DNA from: Membranipora membranacea
Lineage: Eukaryota > Bryozoa > Gymnolaemata > Cheilostomatida > Membraniporidae
DNA length: 64,000 bases
Direction of reading: 5' to 3'
Assembly: GCA_914767715.1 (NCBI GenBank)
Contig: OU612070.1
Coordinates: 28,010,025-28,074,024, forward strand
In this document: positions 48,755 to 62,100 of the stretch, piece by piece
Layout: the number at the start of each line of letters is the position of its first letter
Position numbering within the stretch: the stretch's first letter is position 1
Position numbers and translations under genes: made by a program
The notes under the pieces: model-generated
Seen by the model: the letters and a program-made list of their open reading frames with translations, nothing else
Told to the model about the DNA's origin: nothing
Databases searched by the model: none

Positions 48755-51700
48755 ATGGAGGCTCAACATTTTCAGTGGCAGGATTACGTTGTGCTGACAA
48801 TAGTTTTAGCCATTTCAGCATGTATAGGATTTTATTACGCGTTCACAGGAGGAAAACAGAAAACGACGAAAGAGTATCTATTCGCTGATATGAACATGCA
48901 CTGGTTACCTGTGTCATGTAGTCTGCTTGCTAGGTAAGCTTTAAATCTTTAAATTAAATTAATTTTACTTATTAAAAGGGGAGATAGTCCCAAAATGTCT
49001 TTATAAGCCTGATTTTAAAATTGCGACAATCCTGCTGGTGGGAAGACCGCTAGAGGGAGAGCAACTTCAAATACTGTCAATATGGGTTTTTATTTTTTGA
49101 CGTTGGTTTATTGCCTAATTTCTAATATCCATCCTGTAATAGGTTGATAGCATCGAAAGTATTGCACATAAATAAGACAAGATAAAAGATTAATCACACA
49201 AGGCCACACAAGCCACATGCGCATAAGGGGGCTGATTAAAAAGGGCGGACAAATAAGACCTAGTGTAGAATACAAAAAAGAATACAAAAAATTGAGGTGT
49301 TTATCATATATCATTGAAGTTATTTAATTTGTTTATCATGTAAGCTTGACAGTTTTCCATTCTCTTTATGCTGCTGATACTGTACATTATTTTCTCCTAG
49401 TTATGTCTCCTCGCTGACCCTTATATCTCTACCTGGGGAGGTCTACTCTTATGGTACCATATATATGTATAGCTACATGTTCACACCGATCGGGATCGTG
49501 ATAGCTAGCAGATTCTTTCTACCTGTCTTCCAGCAGATGAAGATGGTTAGCGTATATAAGGTTAGTTTGGTTTGATGCCTAACTCGATGGTTTTATTCTT
49601 CACAGCTGGCTGTTTTTAATAAACTCTTTCACGAGATCCTTATGACTGCATCATCATAATCATGACGCTAAAACCAGTTCAAAACTAACTCCGCTTTAAT
49701 AGCTTATGATCTGATCTGAAAGTTTTGATATGTTTGCAGTACATAGAGAGACGATTTGGTAAACAGATGAAGACTGTGTGCGCCCTCACCAGCACTGTGA
49801 ACAACGTAAGAAGACTGCCAACTGCTCACTAATTCTACAAACAGATGCATTATATATATGATATATATATATATATATATAATCAGAAGTTATTTAGTCA
49901 GTAGTTCTTTGAAGTGTTTGAGAAAGCCCCAGGTGACCTTGGAGTGTTCAATCCAAGCTACACTATACGATATCCTATGCTGCTTATAATCATTTTTATT
50001 TTTTATAACATTTTACAGACTGTCATATTCATATGTTCATATTATATAAAGGTATTTTTGAGTTATATCATTTTATGTAAATATATATGTATATATATAT
50101 ATATATATAAAACAGCTGATGTTCAGTGGTAGATAGTTTTTATCACCCAAAGTTTTCGGTTGTCGATGCTCCCTCTAAATATTATTTGATTTAAATTTTT
50201 TCAGTTTAAATTTTATTTTCCATTTTTATGGGAGACTATGGTTGGAGGTAGAGTAAATGATGATGAATTTTGTGATCTGATCTGCCAGGAGAGGAAAAAC
50301 ATTCTATAACCTTCTAAACCATGAATTTCAAACTTGAGAAACAATAATGGCGGTCACAAGTGTCCCAAGTCAGGTGATACTAGGTTCTTTGTTCATCCCC
50401 GCCGGAGTGCTATGATAGAAACAAAAATTGTTTTACCTTCCACACTTTTAAGCTAAAATGAGGGAATTTGTAGCCGTATAGACTCAATTTTTTTCTATGT
50501 GCTCGAATATGGGAAATGCATAATGTATAATGAGCTACTATTATTTTCAAGATTCGAATACCTAATTTAAATATTAAAGTAGTTTAGTAGAATTGTAAAT
50601 ATATACATTGTATGTTATTTTTGTTTCAGATGATGTTTTGTGGTCTGGTGATATACGGACCAGCCTTGTCAGTATCTGCGGGTGGGTGATATAGATGGAT
50701 TTTAGATCTGATTGATAGAGCTCTCATTGTAGTGGGGTGTTATAAATAATGGTAAATTTGTGTGGATTGCATTGTCTTTGGTGATCCAGACATTTCAGTT
50801 CTTCATTTCAGTCTTTTGCCCTAAGAGCTGAGTTTTTTCATCATTATCAAGAAATGTAATTCATACACTAGCAGGTATTGAGAGTCTAGCGAGCTGGCCC
50901 GGGGATTTGTCTACAAAGTGAAAAATATCAACTCACCTCTCTGAGATCTGTTCTGTAGTAGGAGCATAGAGAGGCTGCTGTATCCATGTTTATTGAATTT
51001 AGATATTAGAAGTTGCGCTCCCTTTAAAAAGGAGGACACAACTCAGGGTAAATAGTTATGATAGGATTTATATTTCAGTGACTGGTATGAACTTGTGGAC
51101 AGCTGTATTCTGTGTTCTCGGTATATCTGTATTCTACACTGTAATGGTAAGAAGACGTACATAACAAACCCTTCCATCTGTCTGATGATGTCTGATACAG
51201 ATTGGTCCAAATGTCACATCGTTCCTTCCCACTAATGTTGTTTTTACCTTATATGGGAAATGAGCCAATTAATTGAGCATAGGTATGTGTTGTAACAATT
51301 ATGAAAATTGCTTACGTTCCTGGTGGTATGTTTATATCATATTTGCTGATCAAGATAATACTAGCCATGTGTTTTAATTTTTATTTTTAGGGTGGAATGA
51401 AGGCTGTTTTAATGACAGATACTTTACAGTTACTGATCATGTTTGCTGGTTCGATTGCGATGGTAATTGCCGGAACCATCTATGCTGGAGGCCCAGCCGT
51501 AGTGTACAGGGCTAGCAAAATCAGCGGCCGACTTGATATTCTTGAGTAGGTGTTTTGACTTACAGAGATCTATTATATACTATTATACTTTTATATACCC
51601 ATGACAATGTCGTTTCTCTGATAAATAAATATCCGTTTGTGTAATCGTTGTTATGATTAATGCTAACACTGGTAGCTGTCATAAATTCACTAACATTATT

Positions 51701-54700
51701 GAGAAAAAGCCATCTTGATTTGAGCATATGCCATTATTTCCATTAATTGAATGATTGTTACTTTTCAGACATGAGAAATTTCTTGCCATAGATCCGCGAG
51801 TACGGCATACAATGTGGAATATGGGAATTAACTCTGTAATGGGTGGAATTACAATGTATGGCACAACACAAACTTCAGTTATGCGTGCTCTATCTCTGAG
51901 ACCTTCACACAGAATAGGGTAGGAAACACTCTTTTCGTTTTCTTTTTTTTTAGGCAACTCTCTATAGGGTAGGTAACTCTCAATAGGGTAGATAACTCTC
52001 AATATTACCAACCTCATTAACACCTCGACTTATATTCTAACTCAACTTTGATGTTTTAAAGCTATGTATTGAAATTAGCTAATCTTTAATTTTTGGTCTA
52101 ACTCTTCCCTTACAGACACCTTATTTGACTATTGGTAACTTACCACAGTTGCAGGTAGGTCGCGGAATCAGATTCGGAGTTTAATGAGGCTTTAGATTTT
52201 AGTCTTACACCTTAATTAACATCATGGACAATTCAAATGCAACAAATATTGTTAACTTTCTATATACAAATACATAAGATAATTTTACAGCTCCTACGTG
52301 GCTACGGCAGGTATGTCAACAGCATTTAAGGCCTTGAGTGGAGCTTTGGGTCTGATCATATTCGCCGGCTTCAGATTCTGTGATCCCATTAAAGATGGAG
52401 TCATTTTCAGCAAAGATCAGGTAAACTTAAGAAAGACCATGAAAGATCCAAGTGTACATGAGTACAGCTGGTTAACAAACATACAATTCTGGCTTCGAGG
52501 TAATAACATGTTCGTTGCTGCATCCTCAACTAAGTTGCTATATAGACTCTCTTATGTTGATGCTGGCCAATTCCCAACACAAATGATCAATCTCTTGGTT
52601 ATCCAGCTGAAAACTAGCCTATCTTGAACAAAACAAGCTGTGGATGTGTGAACTTTCCTTAATCTTTTTATCATTCTTCAGTAAAATGCAAACAGTAGTA
52701 TCTTCATTGTTTCTGATGTCAATTATTCAACTATGAGTGCAGCGCGGATGCCAACTTCCTGATCTCCATGAACATTGTCGAGAGGCTTAAATCATGTTGT
52801 CCAATTTCGAACCATGGAAGGTTCCATACACGATTGTAGTTAAAACTTACTTAACCCTTAGTTGTTCTATCTATCTTCTTCTTGTACTTATTGTAGAATA
52901 ATCCCTTCTTTGTTTTGTAGTATTACCCTCTGTTTGTGATGAGAATATTTGGACACCTGCCAGGTTTACCCGGATTCATACTTTCTGCAGTGTTTAGTGG
53001 TTCTCTCAGGTGAGACTTGTATTCTTGTGACCAAAAACCTCATTATTTTAAATTTATATACCTGTCATTCAAGGCATAGACCATGCATTTTAGGGAAATC
53101 TTGAATGTAATGTATGTGTAGACTGTTGGCATTGTGGTACCGGGCTTTTCAGGTTAATTGTGGGTTGGTACCCTCTTTGTCTTCTGATGCCGATATTAGG
53201 GAGGGAGCGAAAGTATGAGCATCCTGACAATGAGACAGTTTTGCGACGAAATCGATGAACGCAAGAGTTGGTGGTTTTGAGATTTAATTTTTGTGAAATA
53301 GTAGGCTTATGCGGTAGTAATAGATAGATGATTTTTGTTATAGCTTAAGGCAGCTCACACTTTTAAGTTTTGTTTTTGCAGCACCTTAAGTTCAATCTTA
53401 AGTGCATCTGCCACAGTGATTATGGAGGATCTGATAAGACCTTGGAAGCCAAACATATCTGATAAACATACCACCATAATAAACAAAGTATTAGCTGTAG
53501 TAATCGGGTTCCTGTCTATTGGCTTTATTACATTTGCCAAGAATTATGGAAAGAGTATAATTTCAGTAAGTTCAATATTTTTATCGATATGAAATAATCA
53601 GACATACAGCATCATTGGTCGACCTTGTTGCAATCTCATAATTGATTACGCGCCATGAGAAAAATGAGTTCGATTTAAACAGTGAGCTCTATAAAAATAT
53701 TATAATGATATGAAACTGTTTTTTGGGTCATGCTATTTTGTCTTGGATGAATATTTGGCATTGAATCTCAGACTTTTGCTTGAAATCCAAAGTGGCTTAG
53801 CCGCTTATATCAGAGGCAACCAAACAAACAAGAGGTTTCATAGATTTTTACCATACTAGGGATCAATATTGTATTACCTTTTATTAATTCACCATTTTAG
53901 AATTTAATATTTATCCATTACTCATGATGATGCGTTTGTAGCTGCTCATGACCATCTTAGGAATATTTGGTGGTCCGATGACCAGTTTGTTCATTATGGG
54001 CATATTTCTCCCATTCACTAACAGGAGAGGAGCATCCGTTGGTTACTTTTTTGGCGCAGGTATGTAAAATGTTTCCTCACCACTAATTTCTCATTACCTT
54101 ACCCAACAATCTCACTCTGTAATGATCTCAATAGCCCTACGTTCTCATCTTATTAAGCCTAATGGTCGAAACATGCTGAAGGCGGTTGCAACCTCAGCGG
54201 ATCCTCAATGGTGACATTGTGCAAACCTCTGAGGTTACAACCGCTAAGTGTGTTTGACCTTAACTCTCCTCCTTCCCTCATGCACTGACATGCTCCTCGT
54301 ACGATGAAGTTAGACCTCAATTTGTTTGATTTTTTCGCGTCTATACTCAGCTAAACGTCAACTACGAAGGTGAGAAAGTTTGTCACGCTTGCTTTTTCTT
54401 CATTTTAGTATGGGGTGGAGTTGTTGGACTAGGAGGACTTCTAACTAGAGGCGGATATTACTACAAGTACCCAGTCACTACTGCTGGATGTAATATGACA
54501 GACTCGCTGATGTACACTAATATTACCTCTCCTGTATATGACCCTGCCTCATACCAGCCTCATGAGCACTACAGGTAGACCGTATGGTACTCAGCTCAGC
54601 GTCAGCTCAAGGAGCACTGATTTCAGTGTAATTGTGCCTTACATAAACATAATATAAGATACAATGAGCTAATTTGTTCAATACTATCACACAAAAAAGA

Positions 54701-56112
54701 GTGTCTTGGGTATATGATTTAAAACCATATTATTGTATGTTATGTCTAACAGCTTGGTTTAGAAGTCTTCCTTACTTTGGCAAATGGGTAGGGACAGTAG
54801 AAAGGTGTCTTTGCTGATTTTTTGTCATAGCTGTATTGATTTCGACTCCATGCCACAGAAGGAAACTTATTCAGGATTCCTTATTTCTTCTTGTAGAGCT
54901 GGATTGATGGGTGTTTTTGATATCTCTTATGCATGGGTGAAATTAGGCGGTATTGCCGCGTCTTTGTTTGCTGGGTGTGTGGCAAGCGTGATATTTAATT
55001 GTGGTAAGTTATTAGAATTATACAGATTGTGGGGTTAAAACTGACATACATAAATGCATAAATCACTATGTGTGTACTGTTTCAACCTTTGTTAGCTAAT
55101 TATGACTATAATAATCATGAGCGCTGAAGATTCAGTTCACTATAATGATTTGTAGCCTTGGTTGTGGCAACGAGAAATTAAGTTTCATGCTTCACCCGGC
55201 CGGCCGTCTTAGACATGTTTAATATCGCAGCTCATGGGGCAAAGACTGTTTCTGAGGCAAATGTGCATCGGACTTAACGAGATTTTTTTTTAAAATCCTA
55301 AGTTTTATACACAAGTAGCAAGCTCTTATTATGACAAAGTATATGCATCCTTTTTCTGCAACATTTAATGTTTGTGATAGCAAATAAATCAATCAATCAA
55401 ACCTCGTATCATGTAATTCCTCACACGGTTTGCAAAAAAAGACAGCCAACCCCCTCTAATCACTGGAAGGTATCATTTGTAAGACATTTAATATAGTTAT
55501 ACACAGAAAGGAATCGGTCAATCAGCTGATGTTTAATAAAATGATGTGCTTGTTTTAGTTGATTCTGAGCCTGAGAAAGTGAATCACCTACTGATCTCTC
55601 CACATGTAGTAAAGTCTAGTATACTACCAAAATCCTGGAGAGCTCATATAGACTTCAGTGACGACCTGCTAGAGGAAGAGAAACAGCATTCTGATGAGGT
55701 AAAATTATTTACTGACAACATAGATGTTGTTAAATGGACAGGGCTTTTAGTTCCTAGCCAGGGTCATCAGGTGACGCTTCTACGAAGACTGATATGTCAC
55801 AGTTGTTGCAATCTTTCTAAATTGCCTCTATTTGGAGTAACCCTTCCATGAGAGCGTGTTCCTTTTTCACCTCTTCAATAGGAGCGTTTATTCACAAATG
55901 TCTAAATATTCTAAATATTCTTAATACTGAAGCTCTAGGTCTGTCTAGGATAAATCTTACTAATACATGGCATGGTTTTTTTTTGCAATGAGGCCTAGCG
56001 CCAGGTTAACATAACATCAAAACTTTCATTTCAGGATGGCACAGCTACAGAAACTTCAAGCGGGTCAGGCGATAAGAAAGACTGGATCGATTTAGAAGAG
56101 AAGACAACTTAA
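48755..56112 (+). CDS. SLC5-family sodium/solute symporter, gene B (15 exons, 613 aa)
   Basis: Exons: 48755-48933, 49401-49560, 49740-49805, 50630-50681, 51079-51146, 51391-51545, 51769-51918, 52291-52420, 52921-53009, 53382-53565, 53942-54059, 54409-54574, 54897-55003, 55559-55698 and 56035-56112. Lengths of exons 1-13 and all phases equal those of gene A, so this is a tandem paralogue; the product is 613 residues. The same SSS hallmarks are present: LISLPGEVYSYGT, GGMKAVLMTDTLQLLI and STLSSILSASATVIMEDLI with the Na2-site serines, plus NMT and NIT glycosylation sites. Exon 1 differs from gene A by one residue in its first 59. The acidic C-terminus (DKKDWIDLEEKTT) differs from gene A. Substrate unknown; monocarboxylate or vitamin transport is a guess from subfamily resemblance. 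Confidence 0.9.
49850..49881 (+). repeat. (AT)n microsatellite
   Basis: A TA dinucleotide run interrupted by one G, in gene B intron 3. A second, shorter run lies at about 50080-50109 in the same intron. Confidence 0.9.
54179..54247. repeat. Imperfect hairpin in gene B intron 11
   Basis: GCGGTTGCAACCTCAG near 54181 faces CTGAGGTTACAACCGC near 54229. Probably a small palindromic transposon remnant. Confidence 0.5.
55200..55402 (+). mobile_element. SINE-like insertion with (AATC)n tail in gene B intron 13
   Basis: The segment begins with CGGCCGGCCG and ends with AATAAATCAATCAATCAA. The homologous intron flank before exon 14b (41880-41890) runs straight across this site, so about 200 bases were inserted into gene B after the two flanks diverged. 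The tail is shared with copies at 34279-34330, 19586-19630 and, degenerately, 58745-58785. Confidence 0.65.
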
Positions 56113-56376
56113 CCTCAGCGATGACCTGTTTTCATAAGTATACTTTAACCTGTATCACCCATCATTTTGAGACAACAGACACTATTTTTTACAACTTTTC
56201 AAACACCTCAAGCTTTTCTTTATTATGATTTATCTAGTAAGCGATTGTGCTGCCTAAAACTATGTGGAGAGCGCCCATGAACTGGATATGGGTTTAATAT
56301 TTCAATATTTTTTTATAATATTTCATTGTGTTTTTATTAATGCTGATTGCTGACGCTGCATTAGTTTGTAAAGTTT

Positions 56377-56382
56377 AATAAA
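56377..56382 (+). terminator. Candidate poly(A) signal of gene B
   Basis: AATAAA 265 bases after the gene B stop codon, a spacing like that after exon 15b of the upstream set. Confidence 0.55.
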
Positions 56383-57059
56383 TTTTTAAATAGGAATATG
56401 GGTTATATCCAAACCTTAGCGCGATGGTAAATTGTTCACCAAAACTGTAAGGGTTCTATGCTCCCTATTATATTATATGATAACACAACTTATGTTTCAT
56501 TACAAATCAACTAAAAATTGTATATTTTTAAAGTTTCAACATATAAAATATATTCAATCTCAAACCAACCGTATTTTGTTACATAATAAAAGAGCGAGTA
56601 AAAGATGTGGGATTCTCTAGGTACATGGATAGAGGGAAAGGATATGTTCTCTTGGACCTGGTGTCACATTCTGCCCTCAGCTTTTCTTGTCCTATCTTAA
56701 TTAGCTGACACAATGCTTTGATATCATGAGTTTAGGTCTTTCTCACCGGTTCACAGAGCTTGAGTGTGCTTCCACAATAATGATGGTCATCTACAGAAAG
56801 GTGTCTAAGGTTTATGGCATTGACAAACTTCTCACACATATACACTGTGTGCTGAGACTCAAGAGGACCTTTCCACTACATGCAGAGGTACGGCCAGATG
56901 ACCATCATGGTCACCTTGTCCAACCTTTGCATACAACCCTACTCCTTTTTCAAGAGTCATAACTATAAAGTATCTCAAAAACTGCAGATATTTTTTTGCA
57001 TTGTAGCATGTGCGGTGAGGGATTTTATTATTCGATTAGTGAGTTTCTGTTACCTGGAC
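56383..57059 (+). other. Intergenic after gene B
   Basis: No gene recognised. TGATGGTCATCT near 56782 and its complement near 56894 form part of a weak inverted repeat. The frames at 56726-57095 have no recognisable domain. Confidence 0.4.
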
Positions 57060-57385
57060 AGGCTGTCTTGGGTAGGCGAGTTAAGATTTGGATGATGGCC
57101 AGGTTACAAACTACCTGACTTACCTTTTGGTTAATCATACGGAATGAATAGCATGTATAAGGTTAGCTTGAAATGACATTAGCTTGATTCCTAAAAGATG
57201 GCTGCCCTCAGAAGCCTCACACAAACATTTACGACCGTAGGATAATTACGCAATCTACTCAGCTTATAAAAGAAATAAAAGAAAATGATCTCTGATTCTA
57301 AAACAAAACTGACTATGATCCATGAGCTTATGATCTGACCTGAATTTTTTGTAATTATTAGCAATACATGGAGAGATAATTAGTT
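57060..57385 (+). pseudogene. Decayed fragment of SLC5 exons 2-3
   Basis: Two stretches resemble the 3' end of exon 2 and the 5' edge of exon 3 of gene B. TAGCATGTATAAGGTTAGCTT at 57150 matches the exon 2 donor region, and GAGCTTATGATCTGACCTGA with GCAATACATGGAGAGATAA at 57326-57378 matches the end of intron 2 and the start of exon 3. The reading frame is broken by a stop soon after. The match is short and degenerate, so confidence is limited. Confidence 0.5.
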
Positions 57386-57628
57386 TGGTTTGGTTTTGGT
57401 TTGGTTTAATTCATACATAATATAGTGAAATGATATATGGATTTGCCGCTGATGACTAAAAAACTAAAAGGTTCAAATGATAAAAAGTAATTGAAAAAAA
57501 AAAGAAATAGCACAGATACAAACTAAAATAGAACATTGTATTAACGTTTAGGAGTTATCTTTGACACAAGAAATCTGCACCAACAACCTTGAAGAACAGG
57601 GCTGGGGATCTTGATGTCATAACTCACA

Positions 57629-58303
57629 TTATATCACAGAGTAAGGATAAGCAGAGGGGACACTTCAATGATCGTTATAGTGCCTGCGGTTTTTATTCAC
57701 TGGGGGAAATTCATCAATCTGGCCACCTGCCAATTTCAGAATATATATAAGTTACAGTGGAGTTTTGTCATGCAGACATAGCCACCTTTGATAGGTCATA
57801 ATTCATTCTGTATTTATCCTAAAGACTGATTTTTAACTTTTCTGAAATGTCCAATCTTCGAGCTATACACCATATTATTGTCATTTTTTGCTAGGATACA
57901 TAGGCTATGAGTAATCCAGGTTTTTAAAATGAGTTTTATCATATAGATTTACATAGGGCTTAGGTCAATGCACGGACATTTCCTAATTTTGATGACCAGC
58001 CGTCTATCAATTGTCACATGTAAATCTATATGACAAAACTCATTTCAAAAACCTGGATTACTCTTAGCCTATGAATCCTAGCAAAAAATGACAATAACAT
58101 GGTGTATAGCTTGAAGCTTGGACATTCCAGCAAAGTTGGAAATCAGTCTTTAGGATAAATACAGAATGAATTATGGCCCATATAGAGATAATGAGTTTTT
58201 GGCATCCAGCTGTGCACAATTTTCCCCCAGTGAATCAAAAACCGCAGGCACTATAACTATCATTGAACTGTCCCCTCTGTATATCCTTACTCTGTGATTA
58301 TAT
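57629..58303. repeat. Large imperfect foldback, arms about 290-325 bp
   Basis: The left arm 57629-57954 and right arm 58017-58303 are inverted copies around a spacer of about 62 bases. Matches run from the outer ATATCACAGAGTAAGGATA to the inner ATATAGATTTACAT. It would extrude as a long stem, and looks like a foldback transposon or an inverted duplication. No coding content. Confidence 0.75.
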
Positions 58304-58872
58304 CTTGTATCCCCCATTTTAGACAACTGTTGCGGTTAAACACCGAAAATTGTCTTGAATATCTCATATGACAGGTGGCCCCCACCTGTCATAAATATGA
58401 CAATAATTACAGCTACCCTGGTACTGTAAGGTATTATGAAAGCATGTTACCCTTCTCACTATCATGTGGCAGGACCTCTCGTTTGCAGTTATAGAAATGT
58501 CAGCACATTAATAGCCCACATTAAGAAAACTTGGATGTATCATTAATGACACCAGTTGGTACCAATGTATACTCTTACGACTGTCACTGTGGTCCCTGGA
58601 CATTCTAGCTGTTCACTTGCTTTTTATCCTATATATATATTTTATATCTTTTCACCACAAGCAACCATGAGCATTCTTTTATATCCATCCTTTTGGCAGA
58701 ATATAAAAAAACGAATGCCATACTGATACTCCTCAAATGATGTCTCGCAGCATACTTAATGTTTGTGACAAAATAAACCACCAAACCACCCTCAGGCTTT
58801 GCCAGAATCCCAAGATGGCTGCTCTTCATTAGGAAAACATTTCAGTATACTTTACATGCGAGCAATGCCAGC

Positions 58873-58921
58873 AGTACGGGCCGTGCGGGCCGTGCGGGCC
58901 GTGCGGGCCGTGCGGGCCGTG
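58873..58921 (+). repeat. GC-rich 9-bp minisatellite (GTGCGGGCC)5
   Basis: Five near-perfect tandem copies of GTGCGGGCC, the first with TACGGGCC, embedded in AT-rich sequence. Confidence 0.9.
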
Positions 58922-59167
58922 CCACTTCTTCATTATCATCCACTGTTGTATAAATGAAGTTTATTTCCAGTTTTGCGTCCTGGAAATATAGTTTCTCCTA
59001 TGCCTGTAATTATACCATTTCAGGGACTTACTTTTGACTGACCAGAGGCTGTATGTTTTAGGCCGCTATGGTACCGACGGGTTATGAAATTGTATTTAGA
59101 ATATCCATGTAAGCTGCTCGCTGGTCATGAAACAGTTTTATCGTATGAAGGGTTTCACCTCGGGTTG

Positions 59168-62100
59168 ATTCCGTGTCAAAATGCCATGGCCAAAATGCCA
59201 TTGGGACAAAATGCCATTGCCATAATGCCATTGTCATAATGCCATGGCCATAATGCCATAGGTGAAAACACCACTGCACAATATACCAATGCCAAAATAC
59301 CAGTTGTACAAAACGCCAGTTGTGTCAAAATACCAGTGGATATAAAGCCAGATGTGTCAAAATACCAGCGGATATAAAGCCAGATTGGACATAATACCAT
59401 GCGGGACAACATACCATATCCCAAAATACCATTGCCAAAATGCCAAAATATATAACCAAAGGAGATCAAGCCACATTGTATTTTTTTTAGTCACATTACA
59501 GCTGCGGGTTGCTTGATCATAGTAGGGGGTGGTTCAGTTGGTTAGAGCCATCTCCTTCACTGTTCAAGTCTCAAAGTTTCTTCGTTCAATTTCAATGATA
59601 TCTGGGGTTTGTTGGGATCCACAAACTGAGAGCTAGTAACTTGTAATAAATATTTCCCAACCATTCTTTAGAATAATATGACAATAACTTTGGTCTTTGG
59701 ATTATTACCAATTTTTTTTGAAAGCCAAGTCTTGACTCATCGCTGCCCTAGAGACTCATGCTTACTAATGACATTGATAAGACTACGATGATTGAACATA
59801 GAGCAGGTTATCTCTGTGTTTATTAGTTGTATAAAAAGTTACAGTTACAACTAACAGGAAGGAAAAACTCTGTTCACCCAAAATGAACTTTCACAGTAGG
59901 CCATGGCCATAGTATTCAGCAAAGCCATTTAATAGGGGCTTGTGACTCACAGAATGTTCACAACTTGAATTTCATGTTGTAAATTTAGTATAAATGATGA
60001 TGGATATGGATAAGTTTCTAACATCTCTTCTGACCATATACACATTCAACAAAATTTGTTTTCCTACTCGAGGGTATGAAAGCTACATAGTCTACAGAGC
60101 CGTTTCGTCAAAATGTGGTGTTACTATGCAGAGCTTTTGTTTCTCTTAAATAGTTATGTAATGTAACTTCTTTTGATTCCATTTAAAAAGAATGTTGAGA
60201 ATTTTATATGTTCAACCCAAAAATTTACTGGTTTAATTACGATAAACCACCAAAGTTGCCTTCCACCTGTAATGGACTGCGTAAAATGCACAGGACACAC
60301 AATTACGTCCCATTTACTATGGAAAATCTAACAATAATCATTCAGATAGCACAAGCATTTAAGCTGTAATACACAGCAAAGAACTTGTTATACAGAACCT
60401 TTGCCACAAAATTAAGAACTATTGGCGAATTAAAAAATGATTTTGTTACCCACCGGACTGAAAACATATTGACAAACTTTTAACAAACTATAACAAAACT
60501 TGTGTAAATTAAATTAAGTAATATAACGAAATGTGTGACTATTGTAGTGTAGAACAAAATTCTCCTATACCGATATGTATGCCAAAATATAACCCACCAG
60601 TGTTGTGATGCGCAGGTCGGCGTACAGGAATCCCGAACCAGAATTTGTGAAACCAAAATAATTATTTTATATTATCTATTACTATTATTAAATCCGAACA
60701 TAAAAATGTGCACCTTAGATTTAAACATTTCAGATCAACAATTCCTTACGGATGAACACAACTAAAATAAATTTATGTGTTATTATAAGAAATTATACAA
60801 TAACAAAATTGTTACAGAAATATCTGACACCAACTTTCAATGGAAAACCAAGCTCATGCATTGATAATGCCAGCAACAAAATTAGTGCCAGAAAGCATCA
60901 ACGTCCTACTATCAAGAAACCTTGGATGACTAAGCAGTTATTTACACTCACCAAAGAGGGTACTAAACTTCACAAAATAAGCAAAAAGCATTCAAAAACC
61001 ATAGAGGAAATTTAAAAATCATTGTAACAAATTTGGTATTAGATGGGCGCAGTACAACTAACACAATCAATATTATAATGGAACAACTTTACGGCCATTT
61101 TATTGATGGAAGAATCACCCAGGGTTGAATTTTATATCTTTCAAAAGCTTTTGATACAATAAATCACAGCTTTCTAGTAAGTAAACAGATATTTTTTTCA
61201 GATATAATCCCCCTCATAGCGACTGTAGGAAAATTATCTTTTAAATAGAAAACAGTTTGTATTGGTAAATGAATTAAGTCGGTTTACTGCCTGTCATGAT
61301 CGGTGCTCCCTAGGGTTCGGTTCTCGGCCAGCACTATTTATAATTTATAATGTTGACCTTTTAAATGTATAACCTGATCTAAATTGAAATTTTTTTGCTG
61401 ACAATCCTAATAATTTTAGCACTGAACCTGAAATTACGAAGAGCAATTTACCTCTGATAAATGAATGGTGTATCACCAACTGTCTTGTCATAAACTATGA
61501 GAATACCTTTTTGAGACCTCGAACAACATTTTTAACCAGAAGATTAACAGCTCATATTCCGGAACTTTTTTAAAAGAAAGAGGAACAGCATAACTATCTA
61601 TGAACATTTTAGAAGCCTGAAAAAGGAATTAGATTTAACCCTGATGATGATACAAGCACTCGGTCCAGCCATTGAGCAGAATCTAGAATTAGAGTTCTGG
61701 GGCCACGCAAGTGACGGCCAGATAGGACTCTGTGTGACATCAAGGGAATTAAACCAGGGGTCAAAGTTCTCATATTTTTGAAAAACTAAAAATCATGCCA
61801 TTACAAATGCTTTGTGAATATAAAGTTTTGAAACTTTTATTTATTTCATACTCAATTCAAAATATTTTCAATATGATAACAAACCTTGAATACAACGCTT
61901 GATCCAACAAACTTGAATTTATGAAAACCAATAACAAGCGAGGAGAGAGGTCCTTGTTAAGAAATTGCATAGGCTTGTTCAAAAAGTTCATACCGGAGGT
62001 GTGGGTAGGGCCAGAGTGCAATCATGCTAGCCTTCATGACGCCGGTAATAGCATCAGAAAAGACCAGTCAAAACCCTTCAAGCCAAGACATAAAGTTGGT

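Noticed and set aside
52298-52627. Long frame starting in symporter exon 8 of gene B
   Set aside because: Only the first part is exon 8; beyond the donor at 52421 the frame is intron read-through.
56726-57095. Frames downstream of gene B as a small gene
   Set aside because: No recognisable domain, no supporting splice structure, and overlap with an inverted repeat and a decayed symporter fragment.
59176-59469. Open frames rich in W, M, G and F at 59082-59469 (-) and 62354-62734 (+) that look like a repeat protein
   Set aside because: They are the two copies of an inverted non-coding repeat made of ATGCCAT/ATACCA units; near-identity follows from the DNA repeat and no domain is present.
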